Assembly: GCF_022664465.1 (NCBI RefSeq)
Contig: NZ_JAKREV010000001.1
Coordinates: 62,001-126,000 of the forward strand
Length of the DNA stretch: 64,000 nucleotides
Source of the DNA: Sphingomonas hankookensis
Lineage (GTDB): Bacteria; Pseudomonadota; Alphaproteobacteria; Sphingomonadales; Sphingomonadaceae
Direction: 5' to 3'
The notes under the pieces are model-generated. The model made no database searches, was not told where the DNA came from, and saw only the letters and a program-made list of their open reading frames with translations. The position numbers and the translations under genes were made by a program. This document shows, in pieces, positions 41,120 through 49,546 of this stretch (positions are counted from its first letter, which is position 1; each line of letters starts with the position of its first letter).

Positions 41120-44100
41120 AGCGTCGCCGGACAACGGAACGACCACAGCCCGGCCCGGCTGAACGGGTTACGCTTGGTCGGCAGCGCGATCTTGAGCGTC
41201 GTGCGCGCCGCCCCTTCGCCCAGGCTCGCCTCGATCGCCTGTTCGCCGGCATTGCGCTTCTCGGCGCGGTCCATCAGCCGGAACAGTGCCCACGGCCCCT
41301 CGGTCTCGATCCGTGCGATTTCCGGTCCCGGCGGTGCATCGGCACCGGCAGGCGCGGCGCCCGCGACCGCCGGACCATACAGGACCAGCGACGCCTCGGG
41401 CAGGCCGCCATTCGCCGACCACAGCAGTGGGCGCGGCTGGTTGCCGGTCGGGGTGAAGCGATAACGCGTGCCGCCGCTCGACAGCTCGACCGTCGCGACC
41501 CCCTGACCGAAGCGGGATACCGCGACCTTGATCGGCAGACCGCCTGCCAGCAGGTCGCGCAACTCGACCGTCCGCGACAGCGCTTCGGGCGTCGCCGGGT
41601 TCAGCGCGGCGGCGACCGGATCGCCATCGCGCCAGCGCCATACCGGTCCGGCGGTATCGATCATCGACGCCAGCCGCTGCTGCACGAAGCCGTCGAACAC
41701 TCCACCCATGCCGAAGACACGCAACGTCTCAGCCATCGGTGCGTCCGGCGCACCCGCGAAGAAAGGGTAGTGCTCCTGGGCAACCCCCTTGCACGCCGGG
41801 AGGACGCTCTGCGCATAGGCATCGGTTACCGCACCGCTCGCCGCGCCGATCTGCGCGGCGGCACCACCACCAGCGGCGGCGTTGACGAACGACTGGAGCT
41901 GCGGCGGGGCTTGTGCAGCAGACGCCTTCACCGTCGCCAGCGCCTGCGCCATCGCCGCCTGGGTTGCGTCCGAACCGCCGCCGCCGCCGACCGACTGCGC
42001 CGCCATCACTGCCTGCCCCGCCGCCTTGATGCCCGCGACGAACTCGTCGATCGGTGCCTGGTTGCGACCGTCACCGACATATTCGTGGACGTTGCTGAAA
42101 TAGCCGCTGATCTCGTCACCGGCATCGATCCCGCTCGCACGATCGCGCCCGAGTTCGTTGGCGACGCGGCCGAGGCGCGAGCGGTTCATGCCATAGCGCC
42201 CGGCCCGCGCCAGCCCGGCCTGCACCCCGCCGGTGAAGATCGTGTTCTTGCGCAGTTCGAGCAGCACGCGCTTCACCGGCGACGGGCTCTTGGTCAGCGC
42301 GCCGAACGCGGCAGGATCGCGGAAGTACGCACCGGGCTTCATCGCGGCGACGATCCCGTCCCATGCGGCAATATAGTCCTTGGCATAGAGCCCCGCGACG
42401 CCCGGACGGACGTTCGACAGTTCCTCACCGACGCCACCCTCGCCGGCACCGCCCAGCACCCACAGGTCGCGCTTCAGGTCCTGCTGTACGGTCGCCAGAC
42501 CCGGCAGATACGCCTTCTCATAGCCGGCGCGGGTGAAGAAATAGGGAATGCGATAGGCCGCGACCGCGTCCGGGTCGGCAAAGGCCAGCACGTCGCCCTG
42601 CGACAGGATGTTCGCCGCTTCCCATGCCGGCCCCGCCGACGCCGCCTTCTGTCGCATCACCGCATAGGCACGATCGGCGAGGCTCAGCGTCTGCACCGCC
42701 GCGCGGGCCGAGGCGACCAATCCGGCGTCGAGCGGCGGGCGGCGATTGGCCCACACCGACGCCATGTCGCGATCCTCCAGCAACGCATCGAGGTGGCGGG
42801 TCAGCGCGGTGCGCTCCGCCTGGCTGTCCGCACCCGGATAGAGTTCACCCGCCCAGTCGGCCGTGACCCATGCCTTGACCGCCTTCGCGTCCATTGGCCC
42901 CTGCTGGCCGAGCATGAGATAGATTTTGAGCGGTTCGTACAGCCGCATCGGGTCGCGTCCGTCGGCGCGCATCACCGCCTCCAGCCGCAGCAGCAGCCGC
43001 GGCAGCATGATCCGGCGCAGCGCCACGCGGTAGCTTTCCTCGGCCTGCTGGCTGAGGCTCGATTGGTACAGCCCGAACGTCATCGCCAGCGGCGGGCCGC
43101 CGGCGCGGCGTTCGGCATAGCCGCGCGGCAGATTGCGCAGCGTATCGAGCGCGGGCAGCGCGGCGCGCAGATCGGCGTCGTCCTCGCGCACCTGCACCAA
43201 GTCGACACCGGCCTCGCGCAGCTGGTTCTCGGCCAGCTGCGCGCGTGCCGCCAGCTGGTTCTGGAACGCACGGTTGCGGGCATAGCTGAAGCCCCATGCC
43301 GTCAGCACCAGCGCAGTGACGATCCCGATCGCCGCCAGCGCCGCGATCAGCCGCGCGCGGTGCCGTGTCCGGGCGCGCAGGTCGGTCGACCCCAGCCCGG
43401 CCTCGGGAAACATGACCTCGGTCAGCAATCGGTTGAGGAAATAGGCGCGGCTGCGCGTCTCCATCCCTCCGGCGGGCGTTTCGTACACATCGCCCATCGC
43501 GGCGAGGATACGATCGAGCGGCGCCCCCTCCTGCACGCCACTGGTCAGGTAGAAGCCGCGCAGCTGCGCCGGGGCATCGTCCCCCGCGACGAACGCACCT
43601 TCGGCAAAGCGCATCATGCGCGCGCGGAGACTCCGCAGCTGGGCAGGGAAGCCCAGCATCATGCCGCGACGGCGCTGGTCGACCTCCTCGAACAACCGCC
43701 GTGCCTGCCGGTCGGCGATCGCCTGCGCCGACACGTCGAATGCCTCTGCCAGCGCCTCCGCGCTCGGCCGCCCCTCCGCATAGGGCAAGGTCGCGCCGAA
43801 CACCGCGCGCCGCCCCTCGACATCCAGATCGTCGAAATAGGTATCGAACCCGGCCAGCAGATCGGCCTTGGTGACGATCAGATAGACTGGCACCGCCGTT
43901 TCCAGCGTCCGGCGCAGCTCGACCAGCCGCCGCCGGACCGCGCTGGCATGGGCGTCGATCGCCGCGCAATCGCTGCCGACCAATTTGTCGACCCCGATCG
44001 CGACGATAATGCCGTTGATCGGTTGCGCCGGGCGATGACGCTTGAGTAAATTGAGGAACGCACCCCACCCCGCCGCATCGACGGTGGCGTCCGAATCCTG

Positions 44101-44613
44101 CGTGGTATAGCGGCCGGCGGTGTCGACCAGCACCGCTTCGTCGGCGAACCAGAAATCGAGATTGCGGGTGCCGCCCACACCCTTTGCCGCCTGTTCGACG
44201 AAGGGGAAACGTAGGCCCGAATGGAGCAAGGCCGTCGTCTTGCCCGCGCCCGGCGGGCCGATGATGACATACCAAGGGCGGCTGTAGAGATAGTCGCGGC
44301 GATTGCCCGATGCGCTGCGCAGCTTGGCCAGCGCATCGCCCATGCGGCTGCCGAGCGCCTTGCCCTCTTCCTCCGCCGCATCGGGTCCGGCCAGTTCCTT
44401 GGCGATGGCGTCCGAACGCTTCTTCGCCCGCCAGCGCCGCCATCCCCACCATGCGCCCCAGAGCAGCGCGATGCCGATGACGAACGCGATCCGCACGCTC
44501 CACGGCCGGAAGAAGGCGAAGAACAGCGGCAGCGCGAACACGACGATCAGCGCCAGCACCAGCGCCGACAGCAGCGTAACCGCATACCAGTTGGTGAAGA
44601 ACCGCCGCATCAC
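41116..44613 (-). CDS. tssM: T6SS membrane complex protein TssM (IcmF)
   Basis: 1165 residues, full length. Two N-terminal membrane helices (about 10-55) precede a cytoplasmic domain with Walker A GPPGAGKTT (Lys125) and LVDTAGRYTTQ as the Walker B-like segment. A third helix (about 430-450: RLIAALAAIGIVTALVLTAWGFSYA) is followed by the large periplasmic domain that reaches towards the outer membrane. With TssL it forms the trans-envelope anchor of the T6SS. Whether the nucleotide site is used varies among TssM proteins. The start overlaps the tssL stop (ATGA). Confidence 0.95.
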   Translation of the reverse strand: MMRRFFTNWYAVTLLSALVLALIVVFALPLFFAFFRPWSVRIAFVIGIALLWGAWWGWRRWRAKKRSDAIAKELAGPDAAEEEGKALGSRMGDALAKLRSASGNRRDYLYSRPWYVIIGPPGAGKTTALLHSGLRFPFVEQAAKGVGGTRNLDFWFADEAVLVDTAGRYTTQDSDATVDAAGWGAFLNLLKRHRPAQPINGIIVAIGVDKLVGSDCAAIDAHASAVRRRLVELRRTLETAVPVYLIVTKADLLAGFDTYFDDLDVEGRRAVFGATLPYAEGRPSAEALAEAFDVSAQAIADRQARRLFEEVDQRRRGMMLGFPAQLRSLRARMMRFAEGAFVAGDDAPAQLRGFYLTSGVQEGAPLDRILAAMGDVYETPAGGMETRSRAYFLNRLLTEVMFPEAGLGSTDLRARTRHRARLIAALAAIGIVTALVLTAWGFSYARNRAFQNQLAARAQLAENQLREAGVDLVQVREDDADLRAALPALDTLRNLPRGYAERRAGGPPLAMTFGLYQSSLSQQAEESYRVALRRIMLPRLLLRLEAVMRADGRDPMRLYEPLKIYLMLGQQGPMDAKAVKAWVTADWAGELYPGADSQAERTALTRHLDALLEDRDMASVWANRRPPLDAGLVASARAAVQTLSLADRAYAVMRQKAASAGPAWEAANILSQGDVLAFADPDAVAAYRIPYFFTRAGYEKAYLPGLATVQQDLKRDLWVLGGAGEGGVGEELSNVRPGVAGLYAKDYIAAWDGIVAAMKPGAYFRDPAAFGALTKSPSPVKRVLLELRKNTIFTGGVQAGLARAGRYGMNRSRLGRVANELGRDRASGIDAGDEISGYFSNVHEYVGDGRNQAPIDEFVAGIKAAGQAVMAAQSVGGGGGSDATQAAMAQALATVKASAAQAPPQLQSFVNAAAGGGAAAQIGAASGAVTDAYAQSVLPACKGVAQEHYPFFAGAPDAPMAETLRVFGMGGVFDGFVQQRLASMIDTAGPVWRWRDGDPVAAALNPATPEALSRTVELRDLLAGGLPIKVAVSRFGQGVATVELSSGGTRYRFTPTGNQPRPLLWSANGGLPEASLVLYGPAVAGAAPAGADAPPGPEIARIETEGPWALFRLMDRAEKRNAGEQAIEASLGEGAARTTLKIALPTKRNPFSRAGLWSFRCPATL

Positions 44614-45974
44614 TGGCGCCTCGGCACGATGATCTCAACCCGGCGGTTCTGCGACTTGCCCTCCGGCGTATCGTTCGATGCGATCGGCACGCTTTCCCCC
44701 AGCCCCTTGGTCGTCACGCGCGCCGGATCGGACAGGTCCTCACGGATCAGCTTGCCGACCGTTTCCGCCCGCGCTTCGGACAGCGCCATGTTGTCGGGGA
44801 AGCGGACCGTGGCGACGCGGTCGTTATCGGCATGGCCTTCGATCAGCACCGATCCCCGCTCGCCCTCGATCGCGCGACCGATGCGGTGGAACAGCGCATC
44901 GCGCCCATCCTCCAGTTCGTCCGATCCGGATTCGAACAGCTGCCCGAGGGTAGTGCGTACCCGCACCGTCTGCGCATCCTCCTCGACCGTCACCAGCCCT
45001 TCGCGGATTTCCGGTTCTAGGAACTTCGCGAGGCGCGACGCCTGCGCGCTGCGCGCCGCCACCATGGCCTCGGCCGGGCGCGACAGGGTCAGGCGGCTGT
45101 CGGGATTGAGCGCCGCCAACCGGTCGGCCGGCAAATCGCCACTCGACGCCAGCATCAGCCGCAATATGGCATAGGCGAGCACCAGCAGCGCCAGCGCGCC
45201 CGCCGCCGCCAGCGCGAGGATGTTCATCCCGATCCGCGCGGGCGGCGCCTTCTCGCCCCGCCAGTTCGGCACCAGCTCGACCTGCGACAGGCTGCGGACA
45301 TGCGGCAGCGCGCCGTACAGCCGCGTCATGATCTCCTGCAACCGCCGTCGCCCGTCGGGCATCACGCGGAAGCGCCCCTCGAACCCGGCGGCGAGGCAGG
45401 CATGGAACAGCTCGATCAGGTCGAGATTGTCGTGCGGCGTGCGCAGCATGTCGTCGACCAGCTGCCAGAAGCGGTCGCCGCCGATATTCTCGTGGAAGAA
45501 CTGCACGACCATCGACCGCCGCGCCCATTCGGCGCCGTCGGTGCCGATACCGGGCAGGTTCTGCGCGATGTCGTCGGCGGTCGCGCAGACGGCATATTTG
45601 GCGCGCTGGCGCTTTTCCTCGGGGTAATGGCCCGCGATCGCCCGTTCGAACGTCGCGATCGCCTTGGCGCATTCGCGGTGGAACTCGGGCATCGGCATCC
45701 GCACCCGCCCCGCGCGCACCGCCGCCAGCAGCGCGAGGACCGGCTCGGCCTCGGCCAGCATGACGTTGCGCACCTTTGGCGGTGTCGCGGGCAGCGGCAC
45801 GTCGTCCTCGGACAGTCGCGACGGGGCAAGGCTGCCCCCGCCCGGCGCGTGGCCGGTACGCGACAGCGGCGGCGGCGCGCCATAGCCCGCGTCCGGCGCG
45901 GTACCCCGCCGCAGTCCTTGCAGGGGCGACGGCCGGAAGACCGTCTTGTCGCCGTCGTCGCCGTCCTCGGTCAC
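44610..45974 (-). CDS. tssL: T6SS protein TssL (DotU) with OmpA-like peptidoglycan-binding tail
   Basis: 454 residues from GTG 45974, which overlaps the tssK stop as GTGA, matching the 4-nt overlaps of the rest of the operon; ATG 45998 would add eight residues. Order: acidic N-terminus with Thr11 in DKTVFRPSP; Pro-rich linker; cytoplasmic DotU domain (about 70-240, FHRECAKAIATFERAI...CATADDIAQN...FFHENIGGDRFWQ); one membrane helix (about 250-275); OmpA domain (LIEGHADNDRV...LSEARAETV...NRRVEIIV). The Thr motif matches those of PpkA and probably is its target, as described for TssL of Agrobacterium tumefaciens. No tssJ is seen, so the OmpA tail may help anchor the complex. Confidence 0.93.
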   Translation of the reverse strand: MTEDGDDGDKTVFRPSPLQGLRRGTAPDAGYGAPPPLSRTGHAPGGGSLAPSRLSEDDVPLPATPPKVRNVMLAEAEPVLALLAAVRAGRVRMPMPEFHRECAKAIATFERAIAGHYPEEKRQRAKYAVCATADDIAQNLPGIGTDGAEWARRSMVVQFFHENIGGDRFWQLVDDMLRTPHDNLDLIELFHACLAAGFEGRFRVMPDGRRRLQEIMTRLYGALPHVRSLSQVELVPNWRGEKAPPARIGMNILALAAAGALALLVLAYAILRLMLASSGDLPADRLAALNPDSRLTLSRPAEAMVAARSAQASRLAKFLEPEIREGLVTVEEDAQTVRVRTTLGQLFESGSDELEDGRDALFHRIGRAIEGERGSVLIEGHADNDRVATVRFPDNMALSEARAETVGKLIREDLSDPARVTTKGLGESVPIASNDTPEGKSQNRRVEIIVPRRQ

Positions 45975-47308
45975 CGCGCGCTCCGCTTTACGCACCACAG
46001 TTCGAGCTTCAGCCCCGGCCAGTCACCTGCGACATGCAGCCCCAGCGCCGTCGCCTGCTGGAACTCGGCCCAGTCGGGCACGCCGCGATCCAGCTCGAAA
46101 TAGACGAAGCCCGGCAGCACGCGCAGCTGCGGCGGCGGGGTCGGCGTATGGCGCAGCGGCACGCCGGGCAACGCCGAATCGACGATCTGCCGCATCCGCT
46201 GCACTGCGCCGATCTTCGCGACCGAGGGGAACAGCCCGCGGATTTCCTCGACCGGGGCGGCCGCCGTTACCGCAAGGTAGAAATAGCCGGTCTGGTACAA
46301 CCCATGGTCGGTGATCCGCGACACATAGGCCCCCGGCCCCGCCTGATCGAGCGGCAGCTGCACGGCGGAGCGTTCGAACACCGCCGACAGCATCGACTGG
46401 AGCAGGTCGAACACCGGATCGAAACATTGCTGCGGATCGACATGGTCGTAGCGCGGCAACGGTGGCGCGCGCCGTTCGGGCCGGATCAGCGTCGCCAGCT
46501 CGCCCGCCATCGACACCAGCGCCTCGAACAGCCGCTCGGGATGGACCATCGGCAGATGCTGGAGGTGGTCGAGTACCGGCAGCCAGCGGTTGAGCGCCTG
46601 CAGCAGCAGGAACCCGGCAAAGGTGTCCGACCCGCCATCGGTCGCCTCGACCGCGCGCAGCGCCAGCTCGCCCGCGCGCTGACCGGCACGCCCGGCAATA
46701 TCCGACAGCCCGCCGCGCAGCCGTGCCGCCGCCGCGATATCCAGCGTCGCCGGGATATAGCGATCGTCGAGCATCACCCGCTTATTCTGCACCTCGCGCA
46801 CCTTGACGAGGCCCAGCGTTACCCGGCCATAGGTCTGGTCACGCGTTACGCCGAAGCGGAGATTGGGGCGGGCCAGTCCGACCGGTTCGCTCGTCCGGTC
46901 ACTGGAGAAGCTATCGGCGACCTCGGCATCGTCGACCAGGAACCGTGCGTCGAGGCTGTCGCTGTCCGCCTCGCGAAACTGGACCGCGCCCGACTGGCCC
47001 ACCGGCAGCGTCAGCGAGATCAGCGCGTCGCGCGCATCCGCCGGAATGTCGAGCGGCGGCGGCGGCGGGAAGTCGTCGGGGATCGCAAAGGGCGTTCCGT
47101 CGGGCAGGATGCCGGTCGCACGCGTCACCGCGAACTTGCCCAGGGTCGCCACATCCTCGTCGATGACCAGCTCGGTCAGCCCCCACGGCCATGGCCGGAT
47201 CGACGCGATCCGCGCGTTCAGCTGCGCTTCGGCATGGCGGTCCTGCGCTTGAAAATGCTGCGGCCGCAGGAACATACCCTCGGACCACGCCACCCGGTTC
47301 TTCACCAA
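45971..47308 (-). CDS. tssK: T6SS baseplate-membrane connector TssK
   Basis: 445 residues. The start VAWSEGMFLRPQHFQAQDRHAEAQL is the family signature. The shoulder and neck domains fill the first ~310 residues and the C-terminal head (RITDHGLYQTGYFYLAVTAAAP...VYFELDR) contacts TssL and TssM. It docks the baseplate on the membrane complex. TTG 47308 and GTG 47305 are both possible starts, with GGAGGGGG upstream. The operon promoter must lie in the 119-nt divergent gap to the M23 gene (47309-47427), where I see no clear -35/-10 pair. Confidence 0.95.
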   Translation of the reverse strand: MVKNRVAWSEGMFLRPQHFQAQDRHAEAQLNARIASIRPWPWGLTELVIDEDVATLGKFAVTRATGILPDGTPFAIPDDFPPPPPLDIPADARDALISLTLPVGQSGAVQFREADSDSLDARFLVDDAEVADSFSSDRTSEPVGLARPNLRFGVTRDQTYGRVTLGLVKVREVQNKRVMLDDRYIPATLDIAAAARLRGGLSDIAGRAGQRAGELALRAVEATDGGSDTFAGFLLLQALNRWLPVLDHLQHLPMVHPERLFEALVSMAGELATLIRPERRAPPLPRYDHVDPQQCFDPVFDLLQSMLSAVFERSAVQLPLDQAGPGAYVSRITDHGLYQTGYFYLAVTAAAPVEEIRGLFPSVAKIGAVQRMRQIVDSALPGVPLRHTPTPPPQLRVLPGFVYFELDRGVPDWAEFQQATALGLHVAGDWPGLKLELWCVKRSAR

Positions 47309-47427
47309 CCTCTACCCCCTCCCGACGGATCATGCCGCGCCGGAGCCAAGTTACTGCCAGATCGTTTCGCCACAGCAATAGCTGCCGGAGGGACGCCCGG
47401 CGCCGTCAATGGTTCCAAGGGCAGGCC

Positions 47428-48750
47428 ATGCAGTATCGCGACGATCCCGAACCGTCCTACGACCCACGCTCGTGGAGCCGCCCCCGGCCCGTCCCGGTAG
47501 CCGCACCGGCTCCGCCGACACCACCGCCGGTCGATCGCGGCCGTAGCCGGGTGCCGCTGGCCGCCAGTGCCGCTATCGCCCTCGGCGGGGCGATCCTCGC
47601 CTATGCCGCCCGGCCGGCCGGCGACGAAGCCGTCACCCCGGGACCCGCGCCGACCGCTACGGCCGGCACATCCTACGACCAGCGCGTCCTCAACATCGCC
47701 GCCCCCGGCGCGATCGCGCCGACGCTCGCCTCGCTGGGCGTTGCGGAGGACGACGCCGCCCGTGCCGCGCAACTGGCACAGGCGGCGCTGGGCGATACGC
47801 CCGGCCTCATCCGCCTCGACGTCACGCTGGCGGATGCCACGCTCCACGCCGTCACCGCGACCCATGTCGATGGCGGCGGTGTCGTGATAGAGCGCGGCGG
47901 CGACAATGCGCTGACGGCCAAGCCGCTGTCGGCGAAGCTCACCCGCCGGATGCGTTTCGTCCGCGGCGAGCTGGACGGTGAAAGCTTCTACAGCTCGGCG
48001 GTCGCGGCGGGGGTCAGCGACGTGCTGGTCGGCGCCTTCGCCAACGCCTTTCGCTACGACTTCGACATCCAGCGCGAAGTGTCGGCGGGCGACGTGTTCG
48101 AAGCGGGGTTCGAGGAACGGGTCAACGCCGATGGCGAGGCGGTCGGCGCGCCGCGCCTCGTCTACGCCTTTCTCTCCACCCCGACCAAGACCCGCGCGCT
48201 CTACCAGTACCGCCTGCCCGGCGATGCGGAGGCGGAATGGTTCGACAGCAGCGGCCGCAGCAGCCGCCGGTCGCTGATGCGCACGCCGGTCGACGCCGCG
48301 CGGATCAGTTCGGGCTTCGGCATGCGCGGCCATCCGATCCTTGGCTTTCGCAAGATGCACCGCGGCACCGACTTCGCCGCGCCTACGGGCACGCCGATCT
48401 TCGCGGCCGGCGATGCCACCGTGTCGTTTGCGGGGATGAAGGGCGCCAACGGCAATTTCGTCCGGCTGCGCCACGACAATGGATGGGAGACGCTCTATTT
48501 GCACATGAACCGCATCGCCGCCGCGATCGTGCCCGGCAGCCGCGTGGCACAGGGCACGCAGATCGGCGAGGTCGGCACCACCGGGCGCTCGACCGGTCCG
48601 CATCTGCACTACGAGGTTCATATCGACGGGCAAGCGGTCGATCCGTTGTCGATCGAAACCGGTGGCGGCCGCGCGATCCCGGCCGCGGCGATGGCGGCGT
48701 TCCGCAAGATCCGCGACGCCATCGACGCGAAACGGGCGGAGACTATGTAA
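47428..48750 (+). CDS. M23-family peptidoglycan endopeptidase (LytM type)
   Basis: 440 residues from ATG 47428; the frame extends to 47191 but overlaps tssK. A Pro-rich cytoplasmic stretch (about 1-50) precedes one membrane helix (VPLAASAAIALGGAILAYA). A linker domain (about 80-280) leads to the M23 domain with zinc ligands His311 and Asp315 (HRGTDFAAPTG) and the HLHYE motif (His392, His394). It cuts peptide cross-links in the cell wall. It is the only plus-strand gene in the T6SS locus, divergent from tssK, so it may open the wall for T6SS assembly; general cell-wall remodelling is equally possible. Confidence 0.87.
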   Translation: MQYRDDPEPSYDPRSWSRPRPVPVAAPAPPTPPPVDRGRSRVPLAASAAIALGGAILAYAARPAGDEAVTPGPAPTATAGTSYDQRVLNIAAPGAIAPTLASLGVAEDDAARAAQLAQAALGDTPGLIRLDVTLADATLHAVTATHVDGGGVVIERGGDNALTAKPLSAKLTRRMRFVRGELDGESFYSSAVAAGVSDVLVGAFANAFRYDFDIQREVSAGDVFEAGFEERVNADGEAVGAPRLVYAFLSTPTKTRALYQYRLPGDAEAEWFDSSGRSSRRSLMRTPVDAARISSGFGMRGHPILGFRKMHRGTDFAAPTGTPIFAAGDATVSFAGMKGANGNFVRLRHDNGWETLYLHMNRIAAAIVPGSRVAQGTQIGEVGTTGRSTGPHLHYEVHIDGQAVDPLSIETGGGRAIPAAAMAAFRKIRDAIDAKRAETM

Positions 48751-48752
48751 TC

Positions 48753-49544
48753 TCACGCCCACCGCCGCCGGAACACCAGCAGGATCGCCGCCAGCAACGC
48801 GATGCCCATCGCGATACTGGCGTTCAGCCCCGCCGCCGATCCACCCCATAGCGCTGCACCGTTCAGGTCGAGGTCGATGACCGCTCCGAACGCCCCGGTG
48901 CCGGGGTTGGGGTCCAGTCCCACGCCCAGCTGCTCGACCGCATTCCACGCGAAATGCGCGCCTACCGCCGGCCAGAGCCCGCCCTGCAGCGCCAGCAGCC
49001 CGAACAATATCCCGCCGAGCAGCATATTGACCAGCATGACCAGCTCCATGCCGCCCAGCACCGCATGCAACGCTGCGAACGATACCGCCGTCAGCGGCAC
49101 TGCGCCGCTCGCCCCGACCCCGCGCACGAGCAACGGCTGGACATAACCGCGGAACATGGCCTCTTCCGCCGTGACCTGGACCAACACGATGAGCAGCCCC
49201 AACGGCAACGTCGAGCGACCAACCGATCCGCTCCCCCAGCCCAAGGTCCCGGCAAGCGCGCAATAGCCGATCGCCAGCAGCAACGCGCCAAGCCCGATCG
49301 CAGCACCCTGCCCGAACTCGGCCACCGCCGCGCCGCCCGGCCACCGCCACGACAATCCCGCGACCTTGCGCAACCCCAGCGCCAGCAACAGGATCGCCCC
49401 GAATACGACGAAGCCGAACCCTGCGTCCGCCACCGCCGGCGAAGCGCCTTGCACCATGTGATCGGCAAAGGGCGTCACGCCCCACAGGCATACCCATGTC
49501 GCCAACACCCCGGCGCCCGCCAGTGCGATCGGGCGGGCCTGCAC
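48753..49544 (-). CDS. CPBP-family intramembrane glutamic protease
   Basis: 263 residues from GTG 49544, 2 nt after the stop of the CHAT gene, so surely in its operon. Seven or eight hydrophobic segments. The CPBP (CAAX protease, Abi) motifs are TAEEAMFRGYVQPLL (Glu127, Glu128), SFAALHAVLGG (His160) and GAHFAWNAVEQ (His197). Family members cleave within membranes or process prenylated or secreted proteins; in bacteria they also include bacteriocin-immunity proteins. Its place behind tpsA and the CHAT gene suggests a part in processing or tolerating the secreted adhesin, which is an inference. Confidence 0.85.
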   Translation of the reverse strand: MQARPIALAGAGVLATWVCLWGVTPFADHMVQGASPAVADAGFGFVVFGAILLLALGLRKVAGLSWRWPGGAAVAEFGQGAAIGLGALLLAIGYCALAGTLGWGSGSVGRSTLPLGLLIVLVQVTAEEAMFRGYVQPLLVRGVGASGAVPLTAVSFAALHAVLGGMELVMLVNMLLGGILFGLLALQGGLWPAVGAHFAWNAVEQLGVGLDPNPGTGAFGAVIDLDLNGAALWGGSAAGLNASIAMGIALLAAILLVFRRRWA

Positions 49545-49546
49545 GA

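Noticed and set aside
41770..44049. 759-residue plus-strand open frame
   Set aside because: It is antisense to tssM; composition is typical of a shadow frame and no motif is visible.
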